Assembly: GCA_910586995.1 (NCBI GenBank)
Contig: CAJUKZ010000004.1
Location: forward strand, 133,087 to 197,086
Direction of reading: 5' to 3'
DNA length: 64,000 nucleotides
From: an uncultured Muribaculaceae bacterium
Lineage (GTDB): Bacteria > Bacteroidota > Bacteroidia > Bacteroidales > Muribaculaceae
A program made the translations under genes and the position numbers. The notes under the pieces were generated by a model. That model searched no databases, was not told the DNA's origin, and saw nothing but the letters and a program-made list of their open reading frames with translations. This document shows positions 24,663-34,642 of the stretch, piece by piece (the stretch's first letter is position 1; the number at the start of each line of letters is the position of its first letter).

Positions 24663-25433
24663 ATGGGAAAAATCATCGCAATAGCAAATCAGAAAGGTGG
24701 AGTGGGAAAAACCACCACGACCATCAATCTCGCGGCCTCGCTTGCCACGCAGGGAAAGAAAGTGCTTATTATCGACGCGGATCCACAGGCAAATGCCACA
24801 TCAGGTTATGGAATAGACCCGCGCTCGATGCAGGCATCGATATATGAATGTCTTGTGGACGATTATCCTCTCGATGGCTCACAAGTGCCTACCTGCATAG
24901 CAGGTCTTGACCTGATAGGATCGCGAATCGACCTGGCGGGAGCGGAGATAGAGCTTATCAACAAACCGGACCGAGAGAACGTGCTGCGCAGGTTGCTTGA
25001 TCCTGTAAAGGATAAATATGATTTCATGCTGATCGACTGTTCTCCGTCACTTGGTCTGATAACAGTAAACGCCCTTACAGCCGCCGATTCAGTGATTATC
25101 CCCGTCCAGGCAGAATATTTTGCTCTTGAAGGCATCAGCAAGCTTTTGAATACTGTACGTATCATAAAAAGCAGGCTGAACACATCTCTTGAAATCGAAG
25201 GTTTCCTGCTCACGATGTACGATGCGCGCCTGCGTCTGGCCAATCAGATATATGAAGAATTGAAAACGCATTTCGGTGATATGGTTTTCAATACTGTTAT
25301 TCCCCGCAACATACGTCTGAGCGAAGCGCCAAGTCATGGTCTTCCTGCTATATTGTATGATCCGGAGAGCAGAGGCGCCACATCGCATACCTTGCTTGCA
25401 AAAGAGCTAATATCCAACAACCGCAACCGCTGA
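24663..25433 (+). CDS. parA: Chromosome-partitioning ATPase ParA (Soj)
   Basis: 256 residues. It starts with the deviant Walker A motif KGGVGKTTTTINLA and has LIIDADPQANAT (Walker A') and MLIDCSPSLGLIT (Walker B). The C-terminal pattern VIPRNIRLSEAPSHGLP is typical of chromosomal ParA/Soj. The lack of a long N-terminal DNA-binding extension separates it from plasmid type Ia ParA. It acts with ParB and parS to move origins apart. It is first in the run parA-parB-DUF5683-mltD, which is conserved in Bacteroidetes chromosomes. Confidence 0.97.
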   Translation: MGKIIAIANQKGGVGKTTTTINLAASLATQGKKVLIIDADPQANATSGYGIDPRSMQASIYECLVDDYPLDGSQVPTCIAGLDLIGSRIDLAGAEIELINKPDRENVLRRLLDPVKDKYDFMLIDCSPSLGLITVNALTAADSVIIPVQAEYFALEGISKLLNTVRIIKSRLNTSLEIEGFLLTMYDARLRLANQIYEELKTHFGDMVFNTVIPRNIRLSEAPSHGLPAILYDPESRGATSHTLLAKELISNNRNR

Positions 25434-25489
25434 AACCGGGGAAACAGGTAATCCGACCTCGGTAAACACAAATCAAATACAGTATAACT

Positions 25490-26380
25490 ATGTCTATCAA
25501 ACGTACGGCTTTAGGCCGCGGACTCGATTCGCTCATGCCGATGGACGACGTTCCTGCAAGAGGCACATCGACAATAAGCGACATCGAAATATCGCAGATA
25601 ACTCCAAATCCGGATCAACCTCGAACTACATTCGATGAGGAAGCTCTTGAAGAACTTGCAGCCTCGATACGCGAACTTGGCATCATACAGCCGTTATCGC
25701 TAAGAAAATCCGGGCCGGATTCATATCAGATCATTGCCGGAGAGCGTCGTTACCGTGCAGCTATAATTGCAGGTCTGAATCGCGTGCCGGCATATATACG
25801 CACAGCCTCGGAGGCCGAACTGACCGAAATGGCGCTGATTGAGAACATTCAGCGCGAGGACCTTAATGCGATAGAAATAGCTCTGACTTTTAAAAAGCTG
25901 ATTGACCAGTATGCCCTGACCCAAGAACGGTTAAGTGAGCGTATAGGAAAAAAACGCGCTACAATAGCCAACTTCCTCCGGCTGCTGAAACTGCCTGCTG
26001 AAGTTCAGCTTGGTTTGCGCGACAAGCGTGTAGACATGGGCCATGCCCGCGCACTTCTTTCTATCGAGTCTCCTACGGATCAGCTACGTGTCTATAACAG
26101 TATAATTACAGAAGGTCTTTCGGTAAGAGCAGTCGAGCGTATAGCTCAAGAATTGCGAGAAGGCAATAATAGCAAACGCGAGAATGATAAAAAGGAAAAG
26201 CCCAACCGGCCTTCAGCCGATTTTGACATTCTGCGCCAGCACTTGCAGACGACATTCAACACTCCCGTACAGTTCTCTTGCAATGCTTCCGGAAAAGGAA
26301 AAATTGCATTTACATTCAAAAACGTTGATGAACTTGAGAGATTAATTAGTATCTTTGACGGATTAAAATCACAGAACTGA
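25490..26380 (+). CDS. parB: Chromosome-partitioning protein ParB (Spo0J)
   Basis: 296 residues. The start MSIKRTALGRGLDSLMP is the ParA-contacting N-terminus. The CTP-binding ParB domain (~33-125) contains ITPNPDQPR and the arginine motif GERRYRAA. The helix-turn-helix region (~130-215) includes LTQERLSERIGKKRATIANFLRLLKLP. A Lys/Asn-rich linker leads to the dimerisation domain. It spreads from parS and loads SMC. It follows parA by 56 bases. Confidence 0.97.
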   Translation: MSIKRTALGRGLDSLMPMDDVPARGTSTISDIEISQITPNPDQPRTTFDEEALEELAASIRELGIIQPLSLRKSGPDSYQIIAGERRYRAAIIAGLNRVPAYIRTASEAELTEMALIENIQREDLNAIEIALTFKKLIDQYALTQERLSERIGKKRATIANFLRLLKLPAEVQLGLRDKRVDMGHARALLSIESPTDQLRVYNSIITEGLSVRAVERIAQELREGNNSKRENDKKEKPNRPSADFDILRQHLQTTFNTPVQFSCNASGKGKIAFTFKNVDELERLISIFDGLKSQN

Positions 26381-26465
26381 GTATTGCAGTGCCCGTAACA
26401 CATTTGATATCCTGTGACTCGAGCCATGCAAGTCTCTATAGACAAGGAATAAGCCAATCACCACA

Positions 26466-27311
26466 ATGTCGTACAAAGCGCACGACCAATTTATCACTAT
26501 TACGCTGAGACGATGGCAGAAAGCTATCGTCTGCATCATGGTATGTTGTCTGTTGACACCATACATAGCAGCGATGCCGCAGATACATCGGCCTCATATG
26601 CCGGCAAAAACTGACAGTACGCATAGGGAAGCACTCAACGCCCTACCCGATTCCTTAATTGTAGATGTACCCTCTCCTGATACCAACATCCAGGTAGTCG
26701 AGGAGTCTGTAGCCGATACGGGTGATTCCCTTATGGTAACGGCGGCTGATACAATCCCGGTAGTAATGTCTGACACACGTATCACGGACTACAACCAGTG
26801 GGTGCGGCGCAAAGTTGATTTCAATCCGGATCCTACCCGTGCGGTCTGGATGTCGGCTTTATTTCCCGGACTTGGACAGATATATAACCGCAGTTTCTGG
26901 AAACTGCCTATCGTAGTCGGTGCATATGTAGGACTTGGCTATGGGTGTTCGTGGAACAATTCCATGCTTAGCGACTACACGCGTGCCTACCGCGACATCA
27001 TGGACAATGACCCATCGACCAAAAGCTATATGGACCTGTTTCCAAGCACTACCCGCGAAGAAGATCTGGACCGCACGTGGCTTACAAACGTACTGCGTAC
27101 GCGCAAAGATTACTACAGGCGCAACCGCGATCTATGTATAATATGTATGATCGGCGTATACCTGATCGCTATGGTGGACGCATATGTGGATGCATCACTA
27201 AGCCACTTCGATATTTCTCCCGATTTGGCGGTAGATGTCGCGCCTGCCGTGATCCAGGAATCCAGATCGGCCCGTCCGGCCATTGGATTGCAATGGGCCA
27301 TAACTTTCTAA
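26466..27311 (+). CDS. DUF5683-type membrane protein
   Basis: 281 residues. An N-terminal membrane segment (~18-38) is followed by a variable Asp/Thr-rich linker, then a conserved domain (~115-245) with FNPDPTRAVWMSALFPGLGQIYNRSFWKLPIV and three hydrophobic helices. This domain sits between parB and a lytic transglycosylase in many Bacteroidetes and is known as DUF5683. The function is unknown. The conserved position suggests a role at the envelope linked to division or segregation. Confidence 0.85.
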   Translation: MSYKAHDQFITITLRRWQKAIVCIMVCCLLTPYIAAMPQIHRPHMPAKTDSTHREALNALPDSLIVDVPSPDTNIQVVEESVADTGDSLMVTAADTIPVVMSDTRITDYNQWVRRKVDFNPDPTRAVWMSALFPGLGQIYNRSFWKLPIVVGAYVGLGYGCSWNNSMLSDYTRAYRDIMDNDPSTKSYMDLFPSTTREEDLDRTWLTNVLRTRKDYYRRNRDLCIICMIGVYLIAMVDAYVDASLSHFDISPDLAVDVAPAVIQESRSARPAIGLQWAITF

Positions 27312-27324
27312 TCATTCATGCAAA

Positions 27325-28941
27325 ATGAAATCCCGTATAATTCTCACCATCACACTTGCGGCATCAACACTTATGCCGGCGAACGCGCAGTCGATTCTGT
27401 CGATGCGCGATTCTATTGATAACCCCAGTATAATATATCCTGAGAGTTTTGAGACCGATGTGCAGAAAATGCGCGAAAACTGGTATCTGAGCACATATGC
27501 GGTGCTTGACGAAAACGCCGATCAGAGACCAGTAGCCAACATAAGCGAAGATGAGTATATACGTCGGTTGAGTGCTATGCCGACTACAATAGAGATGCCT
27601 TACAACAATGTAGTGCGTGCCCATATAAATATGTACACAGAGCGCAGGCGCTCCCTCGTAGAGAATATGCTCGGCATGAGTCATTACTATATGCCAATAT
27701 TTGAAGCTGCATTGGACAGGCATGGTATGCCACTCGAACTGAAGTATCTTCCTATTATCGAATCCGCATTGAATCCAACAGCAGTGTCGCGTGCCGGAGC
27801 TACTGGATTGTGGCAATTCATGCTGCCTACAGCAACCGGACTTGGAATGGAGATAAACTCACTCGTCGACGAACGCAGGGACCCATACGTGTCTTCGGAT
27901 GCTGCGGCAAGATATCTTAAACAATTGTACAATACATATGGCGACTGGTCGCTTGCCATAGCTGCATACAACTGCGGCCCGGGTAATGTGAACAAAGCCC
28001 TGCGTCGCGCAGGCGGTGGAAAAAAGGACTTTTGGGAAATCTATCCATTCCTTCCCGCAGAGACAAGGAATTATGTACCTGCATTCATCGCGGCAAACTA
28101 CGTGATGAACTATTACAGGGAGCATAACATACAACCGGCACTTGCCCGCCGGCCGATAATCACCGATACTGTGCATGTCAGCAAGCGAGTCAACTTACAG
28201 CAGGTATCCGATGTATTAGGAATACCGATGGACGCATTGCATATTCTCAACCCTCAATTCCGTACCGACATCATCCCCGGCGATATAAAGCCTTACGCAC
28301 TCGTGTTGCCATCCATGCAATCGTATTGCTATGTTGCAAATGAAGATAGCATCGTGGCTCATGATGCCGAACGTTATGCCCGCCGCACAGTGGTACAGCC
28401 AAACGACGGATCTACAAGAACCGGCAGTGACGAAGGCGGTGAGTATGTGGATGAACTTGTGGTCAAGTACCACAAAGTGAAGCGAGGAGAAACACTTGCA
28501 TCTATAGCAAAGAAATATGGAGTAACCCAGAGCGAGATTCGCTCAACGAATAAAATAGGCAATAAAGTAAAGCGCGGACAGACTCTGAAGATAAACACTT
28601 ATACGCGCAAATACGTGAAACCTGACACAACCGCTACGGTTGCAGAAAGTGGTATCCAGGCCGCAGAACCTCAGGTACAGCAGACTTCTGCCAAGCAGAC
28701 TGATACTCCCGCGAGGACCAATACAAAGAAACAACCCACAACACAGAATAAGCCGACAAAATACACCGTAAGAAAAGGCGACACTTTGAGTAAGATTGCT
28801 AATAAACACGGTGTTACGATTCAGCAGTTGCGGGATGCCAACGGCATAAAGGGCGATAATATCAGGGAAGGTCAAAGTCTGACAATTCCGGCTAAAAAAG
28901 CTGCTAAATCATCGAAGAAAAAATCGAAGAAGCGCCGTTGA
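27325..28941 (+). CDS. mltD: MltD-like lytic murein transglycosylase with two LysM domains
   Basis: 538 residues with a signal peptide (residues 1-22). The SLT catalytic domain (~115-240) shows LKYLPIIESALNP with the catalytic Glu, SRAGATGLWQFM and AIAAYNCGPGNVNKAL. Two LysM peptidoglycan-binding domains lie near residues 375-430 (YHKVKRGETLASIAKKYGV) and 475-525 (YTVRKGDTLSKIANKHGV), joined by a Thr/Gln-rich linker. A Lys-rich tail ends the protein. It cleaves glycan strands in the periplasm to form 1,6-anhydroMurNAc ends. It follows the DUF5683 gene by 13 bases. Confidence 0.95.
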   Translation: MKSRIILTITLAASTLMPANAQSILSMRDSIDNPSIIYPESFETDVQKMRENWYLSTYAVLDENADQRPVANISEDEYIRRLSAMPTTIEMPYNNVVRAHINMYTERRRSLVENMLGMSHYYMPIFEAALDRHGMPLELKYLPIIESALNPTAVSRAGATGLWQFMLPTATGLGMEINSLVDERRDPYVSSDAAARYLKQLYNTYGDWSLAIAAYNCGPGNVNKALRRAGGGKKDFWEIYPFLPAETRNYVPAFIAANYVMNYYREHNIQPALARRPIITDTVHVSKRVNLQQVSDVLGIPMDALHILNPQFRTDIIPGDIKPYALVLPSMQSYCYVANEDSIVAHDAERYARRTVVQPNDGSTRTGSDEGGEYVDELVVKYHKVKRGETLASIAKKYGVTQSEIRSTNKIGNKVKRGQTLKINTYTRKYVKPDTTATVAESGIQAAEPQVQQTSAKQTDTPARTNTKKQPTTQNKPTKYTVRKGDTLSKIANKHGVTIQQLRDANGIKGDNIREGQSLTIPAKKAAKSSKKKSKKRR

Positions 28942-29005
28942 TATATACGCGATGAGATAACTAAACTTAAAAAGACAATATACCTTATAATAAACCGAAC
29001 CAATC

Positions 29006-31000
29006 ATGAGTAACTCTGAAAAAGAAACGATGAAAGTAGATCCTGCTTCAGTCGACGCCACTACGCTTCCGGAAAACGCGTTCCGTGAGCTTGCGGCAGA
29101 CGAGGATTACGCACCGGTGATGCATCCGGCCAGAGACTACCCTGAGGTGACAGTGTATTCTGTGACAACAGGTCTGATACTTGCTGTGATTTTCTCTGCG
29201 GCTGCAGCATACCTGGGACTCAAGGTAGGACAGGTATTTGAAGCCGCTATACCTATCGCGATAATCGCAGTCGGACTGTCAGGCTTCCTGAAAAAGAATC
29301 ATCCGCTCGGACAAAATGTCATCATACAGTCGATCGGAGCATGCTCCGGTGTGATTGTGGCAGGTGCGATATTCACCTTACCTGCTCTTTACATACTTCA
29401 GGCCACGCATCCTGACATTACCGTAAATTTCTTACAAATATTTTTAAGCTCACTTTTCGGAGGCGTACTCGGTATACTGTTCTTCATTCCATTCCGTCGC
29501 TATTTCGTGAAGGACATGCACGGTAAATATCCTTTCCCTGAGGCCACGGCTACCACACAGGTACTGATGAGCGGACAGGCAAAGGGCGCGGCGTCCGGAG
29601 CGCAGGCTAAACTTCTTGTTGTAGCCTCTCTTGTAGGTGGAATTTATGACTACATTGTGGCTACTTTCGGATGGTGGACAGAGACAATAACCACCCAGGC
29701 TTACAGTTGGGGCGAGGCGCTTGCCGCGAAGACCAAGTTTGTATTCAGTTGCAATACAAGTGCTGCCGTGCTCGGTCTCGGCTACATAATCGGATTGAAA
29801 TATGCCTTTGTAATTTTTGCCGGCAGTGCATTTGTCTGGTGGGTAATAGTGCCTCTGCTCGGCAGCTATGGTGCAGCGGAAATAGCCGCGATGGGACCAG
29901 ACGGTATATTCCGCAACTACGCCCGCATGATAGGCATCGGCGGTATCGCGATGGCCGGAGTGATAGGCATAATCAAGACATGGCCAATTATCCGCCAGGC
30001 AGCGGGGCTTGCAGGTCGTGAACTTCGCGGTGGCGCTGGTAGCAAGAAAACAGTGCGTTGGCAAACTGATATATCCATGAAGCATATCGCCTATTTCGTA
30101 TTCATAGCGCTTATCGCAGTGCTTATATTCTTCTGGGTAGGTGTTATCGGTACTTTCTGGCAAGCACTTGTGGCATGGATCGTGGTCGCAGGAATTGCTT
30201 TCCTTTTCACGACCGTGGCAGCAAATGCAATTGCAATCGTTGGCAGCAATCCCGTGTCAGGCATGACGCTGATGACACTGATTATCGCATCTGCGATATT
30301 TGTCGCAATCGGACTTAACGGCACTTCAGGCATAGTAGCTTCGATGGTGATTGGTGGAGTTGTGTGCACGGCATTGTCGATGGCCGGAGGTTTCGTGACC
30401 GACCTCAAGATAGGATACTGGCTTGGCTCCACTCCCCGGAAGCAGGAATCATGGAAATTCCTTGGCACACTCGTGTCGGCTGCCACAGTGGGCGCAGTGA
30501 TTCTGATGCTGAACAAGGTTTACGGTTTCACCGGCGATACAGCACTGGCTGCTCCACAGGCCAATGCAATGGCAAAGGTAATCGAACCCATGATGATGGG
30601 CGGAGCCACACCGTGGACTCTTTATATTGTAGGCGCTATTCTTGCTGTATTGCTTGACAGACTTGGTATTCCGGCCCTGGCATTCTGTCTGGGTATGTTC
30701 ATACAGTTCTCTCTCAACATGCCGATCCTTGTCGGTGGTATAATTGCATGGATGGTAGCAAACTCCACCAAAGATATAAAATTGAGCAAAGCCCGCACAG
30801 ACCGCGGTACATTAGTAGCATCCGGACTAATTGCAGGTGGTGCATTGTTCGGAGTATTTGCAGCACTGACAATCATGCTTGGTAAAGAAGCGCCAACCAA
30901 CGGTGAAGAATTTGCGCCTCAGGTACTTGGCGTTGTAGCATATCTGGGCATCATTGCCTATCTGTATCTAAGCTCGCGTAACGTAAAAAACGCTCAGTAA
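29006..31000 (+). CDS. OPT-family oligopeptide transporter
   Basis: 664 residues with about 15-16 hydrophobic helices. The cytosolic N-terminus ends in LPENAFRELAADEDYAPVM, and the first helix region includes VTVYSVTTGLILAVIFSAAAAYLGLKVGQ. GKYPFPEATATTQVLMSGQ is a well-conserved OPT signature. Bacterial members are thought to import small peptides or metal-peptide complexes using the proton gradient. It begins 64 bases after mltD, where some relatives carry other genes, so co-regulation with the par block is uncertain. Confidence 0.94.
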   Translation: MSNSEKETMKVDPASVDATTLPENAFRELAADEDYAPVMHPARDYPEVTVYSVTTGLILAVIFSAAAAYLGLKVGQVFEAAIPIAIIAVGLSGFLKKNHPLGQNVIIQSIGACSGVIVAGAIFTLPALYILQATHPDITVNFLQIFLSSLFGGVLGILFFIPFRRYFVKDMHGKYPFPEATATTQVLMSGQAKGAASGAQAKLLVVASLVGGIYDYIVATFGWWTETITTQAYSWGEALAAKTKFVFSCNTSAAVLGLGYIIGLKYAFVIFAGSAFVWWVIVPLLGSYGAAEIAAMGPDGIFRNYARMIGIGGIAMAGVIGIIKTWPIIRQAAGLAGRELRGGAGSKKTVRWQTDISMKHIAYFVFIALIAVLIFFWVGVIGTFWQALVAWIVVAGIAFLFTTVAANAIAIVGSNPVSGMTLMTLIIASAIFVAIGLNGTSGIVASMVIGGVVCTALSMAGGFVTDLKIGYWLGSTPRKQESWKFLGTLVSAATVGAVILMLNKVYGFTGDTALAAPQANAMAKVIEPMMMGGATPWTLYIVGAILAVLLDRLGIPALAFCLGMFIQFSLNMPILVGGIIAWMVANSTKDIKLSKARTDRGTLVASGLIAGGALFGVFAALTIMLGKEAPTNGEEFAPQVLGVVAYLGIIAYLYLSSRNVKNAQ

Positions 31001-31050
31001 CAATTCCTGTATCAAATAACGGTAAGCGCCTTAAACTACAGTAATGTAAT

Positions 31051-32379
31051 GTGAAGCTATCGAATATAAACAGGGAAATACTTGCACTGTCGATTCCGGC
31101 TATCGTCAGCAACATCACAACGCCCCTCCTGGGGTTGATTGATGTTGCTATCGTAGGCCATATCGGCAGTGCGGTGTATATAGCGGCAATTGCATTAGGT
31201 GGAGCGGTGATGAATATGCTCTACTGGATATTCGGGTTTCTTCGTCTGGGAGCAAGTGGAGTTACGGCTCAGGCTTTCGGAGCAAAAGACACAGTAGCAG
31301 CAGACGCTGTTCTCTACCGAGGACTGGTCATTGCGGCCGGGATCTCATTGCTGATAATGGTTGCCCAAGGATTCCTTACGGACCGGGTTCTGGAATTTAT
31401 GGATGCAGATCCCGCCTCTGCAAATCCCGCAAGTCGCTATGTCAGTATATGTATATGGGGCGCTCCGTCTGTCCTGGCTACGTATACTCTGTCGGGGTGG
31501 ATGCTTGGCATGCAATACTCAAAAGGCCCTATGTGGATTGCCTTGGTAACGAATATTGTCAATATCGCCGCTTCGTTGATATTCGTGTTCTGGCTTGGAT
31601 ACGACATAGCAGGAGTTGCCACGGGCACATGTATTGCACAGTGGGCCGGAATAATTTTTGGAGCTATCCTTACAGTATTAAAGTTTCACCCCAGCCATCC
31701 CGACTGGAAAAAGGTTTTCAAAGCAGAAGATATTAAGCGCTTTTTTGCCATCAACCGTGACATTTTTCTACGTACGCTTTGTCTGGTTGCGGTTACTCTA
31801 TGGTTTACTCATGCCGGCGCTGTGCAAGGAACACTTGTCCTTGCTGCAAATGCACTTCTGATGCAGTTTTTCATGTTGTTTTCGTATTTTACAGACGGAT
31901 TTGCTTTTGCAGGCGAGGCTTTATCCGGCAAGTATATGGGAGAACGGAATCCCGATATGCTGAAAAAAAGTATCGAATCCCTTATAAAAACCGGAGTAGT
32001 TCTGTCTGTAATTTTCACGACGGCATATTTCATAGCCGGAGATACCATTATGCACATACTGACATCCGATTCAGGAGTCGTTGATACTGCTAAAAAGTAT
32101 TTCATATGGATACTTGTTATTCCGGTAGCAGGATTTACTGCGTTTACATGGGATGGCATCTTTGGTGGACTCACGCTTACAAGAGGCGGCCTTTTGTTGC
32201 CGATGGCCCTGTCGGCCATGCTGTTTTTCGCATCATATGCATTACTTACGCCCCTATATGGCAACCACGGGCTATGGGCTTCGTTTATCATCTACTGCGC
32301 TTCACGCGGTATAATACAGACAATATATTTCCAAACACATAAAAAATATCTCTACAGAAATGAACAACAAGGACATTGA
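31051..32379 (+). CDS. MATE-family efflux transporter (DinF-like)
   Basis: 442 residues starting at a GTG (31051), chosen because the N-terminal MKLSNINREILALSIPAIVSN aligns with the usual MATE beginning and no ATG fits better. Twelve hydrophobic helices are visible in two six-helix halves. IDVAIVGHIGS, RLGASGVTAQAFGAKD and GEALSGKYMG are typical of the DinF branch. It would export drugs or metabolites against Na+ or H+. Its end overlaps the next gene by 20 bases, implying translational coupling. Confidence 0.94.
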   Translation: MKLSNINREILALSIPAIVSNITTPLLGLIDVAIVGHIGSAVYIAAIALGGAVMNMLYWIFGFLRLGASGVTAQAFGAKDTVAADAVLYRGLVIAAGISLLIMVAQGFLTDRVLEFMDADPASANPASRYVSICIWGAPSVLATYTLSGWMLGMQYSKGPMWIALVTNIVNIAASLIFVFWLGYDIAGVATGTCIAQWAGIIFGAILTVLKFHPSHPDWKKVFKAEDIKRFFAINRDIFLRTLCLVAVTLWFTHAGAVQGTLVLAANALLMQFFMLFSYFTDGFAFAGEALSGKYMGERNPDMLKKSIESLIKTGVVLSVIFTTAYFIAGDTIMHILTSDSGVVDTAKKYFIWILVIPVAGFTAFTWDGIFGGLTLTRGGLLLPMALSAMLFFASYALLTPLYGNHGLWASFIIYCASRGIIQTIYFQTHKKYLYRNEQQGH

Positions 32380-33124
32380 CCTCTCTGTGAGCAATCTGAA
32401 TGCCACCAGAAACAAGAGTTATGATATCGCGCTTCTTCCGTGGGGCGCTACTGAGCCACATAATCTCCATCTCCCCTACCTCACCGATGCGATTCTGTCG
32501 CACGACGTGGCAGTCGACGCTGCCCGTATCGCGTCTGAGCGCTATGGTATACGAGTTATGGTCCTGCCTCCGATACCGTTAGGCTCGCAGAATCCCGGAC
32601 AGCGCGAAGAGAACTTCTGCATACATTACAGACAGCAGACACAGGCTGCAGTACTCGGCGACATCGCGTCTTCGCTTGATCATCAAGGCATCCATCGGAT
32701 TCTCATAGTAAACGGTCATGGAGGCAATTCATTCAAAGGATTTATCAGAGATCTCGCGGTGGACTGCCCCACAATGCTTATAGGATCATGCGAGTGGTTC
32801 AAAGCAGCAAACGCAAAGGCTTTCTTCGAGTGCCCCGGCGACCATGCAGATGAACTTGAGACATCAGTGATGATGCACTATCATCCTGAACTTGTCGACC
32901 TCAGCGAAGCAGGTGCAGGCTCTGCCAAAGGCTTCAAGGGAGAAGCCCTGCGAGCCGGAACAGGATGGATACCGCGCAACTGGCAGTGTGTCAGCACTGA
33001 TACCGGCATAGGCGACCCGCGTACAGCCACGGCGGAGAAAGGATGTAAGTTTGCAAAAGCATGTGCTGAAAATCTCGCGGTTCTCATTTCGGATCTGTGT
33101 TCGGATAAACTTTACGAAGAATAA
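32360..33124 (+). CDS. Creatininase-family amidohydrolase
   Basis: 254 residues. Metal ligands expected for the creatininase fold are visible in LPWGATEPHNLHLPYLTDA, the loop IVNGHGGN, and GDHADELETSVM. Family members hydrolyse creatinine, formamide groups in riboflavin/F420 biosynthesis (ArfB type) or related amides, or act in cofactor dehydrogenase maturation (MftE). Neighbours give no substrate clue. Its ATG lies inside the MATE gene. Confidence 0.92.
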   Translation: MNNKDIDLSVSNLNATRNKSYDIALLPWGATEPHNLHLPYLTDAILSHDVAVDAARIASERYGIRVMVLPPIPLGSQNPGQREENFCIHYRQQTQAAVLGDIASSLDHQGIHRILIVNGHGGNSFKGFIRDLAVDCPTMLIGSCEWFKAANAKAFFECPGDHADELETSVMMHYHPELVDLSEAGAGSAKGFKGEALRAGTGWIPRNWQCVSTDTGIGDPRTATAEKGCKFAKACAENLAVLISDLCSDKLYEE

Positions 33125-33160
33125 ACTGCATAATTATTCACAGAATTCATAAATATGCAG

Positions 33161-33168
33161 TAACTTTG
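33161..33168 (+). promoter_or_regulatory. Candidate pyrB promoter -7 element
   Basis: TAACTTTG lies 56 bases before the pyrB ATG. No good -33 TTTG and no pyrimidine-responsive attenuator or PyrR-type leader is visible. Confidence 0.5.
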
Positions 33169-33224
33169 CAGTACGCAAGGCAGCGCAGTATTCAATCACA
33201 GTCAAACCAAGGAGAATATCGCAT

Positions 33225-34163
33225 ATGAATCCCAACAGCCTGGTAACAATCGACGACATCTCGAAAGACGAGATGCTTGCAATACTCAAGGAGGCCAGCT
33301 TTTTTGAGGAGCACCCGAATCACCGCATTCTTGAAGGCCGTGTAGTGGCCACTCTGTTTTTTGAACCCTCGACACGCACGCGACTCAGTTTCGAGACCGC
33401 GGTGAACAGGCTCGGCGGACGTATCATTGGATTTTCTGATGCATCTACCTCCAGTTCGTCAAAGGGAGAGACATTGAAAGACACTATCAAGATGGTCAGC
33501 AACTATGTAGACTTGATCATAATGCGTCATCATCTTGAGGGTGCGGCAAGGTATGCATCCGAAGTGACCGACGTTCCTGTCATAAATGCCGGAGATGGAG
33601 CCAACCAGCATCCATCGCAGACTATGCTTGACCTGTATTCAATCTACAAGACGCAAGGGCGTCTCGAGAACCTGAATATCACCATGGTCGGAGACCTTAA
33701 ATACGGACGTACGGTGCATTCTCTGCTCATGGCAATGCGCCACTTCAATCCTAACTTCCGTTTCGTGGCCTGTGAGGAATTGAAGATGCCTGTGGAATAT
33801 AAGGATTTCTGCGATAAGAACGGCATATCCTATACGGAATATACCGATTTCTCTCCGGAAGTGATCAATACGTCGGATATAATATATATGACACGTGTGC
33901 AGCGCGAGCGTTTCAGCGATCTGATGGAATACGAACGCGTGAAAAACATATACACGCTTCATAATGCCATGCTTGACAATTCACGTGAGAATCTGCGCAT
34001 TCTGCACCCGCTGCCAAGGGTGAACGAGATCTCGCAGGATGTAGACGACAATCCCAAGGCCTACTATTTCGATCAGGCGAGAAACGGACTGTTTACACGT
34101 CAGGCACTTATCTGCCGGGCACTTGGTATCAATCCTCTAAATATAAAGACAAATGATGACTGA
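33225..34163 (+). CDS. pyrB: Aspartate carbamoyltransferase, catalytic subunit
   Basis: 312 residues. It joins carbamoyl phosphate and aspartate in the committed step of pyrimidine synthesis. The carbamoyl-phosphate motif FFEPSTRTRLSFETA, the SSSKGET loop, VINAGDGANQHPSQTMLDL and the aspartate-binding HPLPRVNEI loop are all present. Length fits the class that pairs with a PyrI regulatory chain, which is encoded directly downstream with an 11-base overlap. Confidence 0.98.
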   Translation: MNPNSLVTIDDISKDEMLAILKEASFFEEHPNHRILEGRVVATLFFEPSTRTRLSFETAVNRLGGRIIGFSDASTSSSSKGETLKDTIKMVSNYVDLIIMRHHLEGAARYASEVTDVPVINAGDGANQHPSQTMLDLYSIYKTQGRLENLNITMVGDLKYGRTVHSLLMAMRHFNPNFRFVACEELKMPVEYKDFCDKNGISYTEYTDFSPEVINTSDIIYMTRVQRERFSDLMEYERVKNIYTLHNAMLDNSRENLRILHPLPRVNEISQDVDDNPKAYYFDQARNGLFTRQALICRALGINPLNIKTNDD

Positions 34164-34620
34164 TAAGAAAGAGTTAGCAGTTGCAGCACTTCAGGCCGGG
34201 ACAGTGATAGACCATATACCGTCGTCCGCTTTGTTCAAAGCCGTGAAGATCCTCGGGCTTCAAGATATGAAAACGCCTGTTACCGTAGGCAACAATCTGC
34301 CAAGCAAGCGCCTCGGAGCAAAAGGCATTATCAAGGTTGCCGACGTAGAATTTGCAGAGGATGTGATCAACCGAATAGCAATAATCGCACCTACCGCAAG
34401 AATAAATATTATCCGCGACTTTCAAGTGGTGGAAAAACGTCAGGTGAGCATCCCTGAGCGTGTTGTGGGGCTTGTAAAATGTGACAATCCCAAATGCATA
34501 ACCAATAACGAGCCTATGCATACGGTATTCAACGTGACCGATATAGGTGATGACCGAGTAAGTCTGCGGTGTCATTACTGCAATCACACTGTAGATAATA
34601 GTAATGTACGCCTGCTATAG
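34153..34620 (+). CDS. pyrI: Aspartate carbamoyltransferase, regulatory subunit
   Basis: 155 residues (start at 34153; the next ATG at 34156 is also possible). The nucleotide-effector domain (~8-100) is followed by a zinc domain with four cysteines in CDNPKCITNN and LRCHYCNHTV, which contacts PyrB. It confers feedback inhibition by CTP. The gene overlaps pyrB, matching the need for balanced subunits. Confidence 0.97.
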   Translation: MMTDKKELAVAALQAGTVIDHIPSSALFKAVKILGLQDMKTPVTVGNNLPSKRLGAKGIIKVADVEFAEDVINRIAIIAPTARINIIRDFQVVEKRQVSIPERVVGLVKCDNPKCITNNEPMHTVFNVTDIGDDRVSLRCHYCNHTVDNSNVRLL

Positions 34621-34642
34621 AGAAAAATAGATACCGCGCGAC

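Noticed and set aside
33125..33224. A pyrimidine-responsive leader before pyrB
   Set aside because: No leader peptide with a U-tract attenuator and no PyrR-type anti-antiterminator stem could be found.
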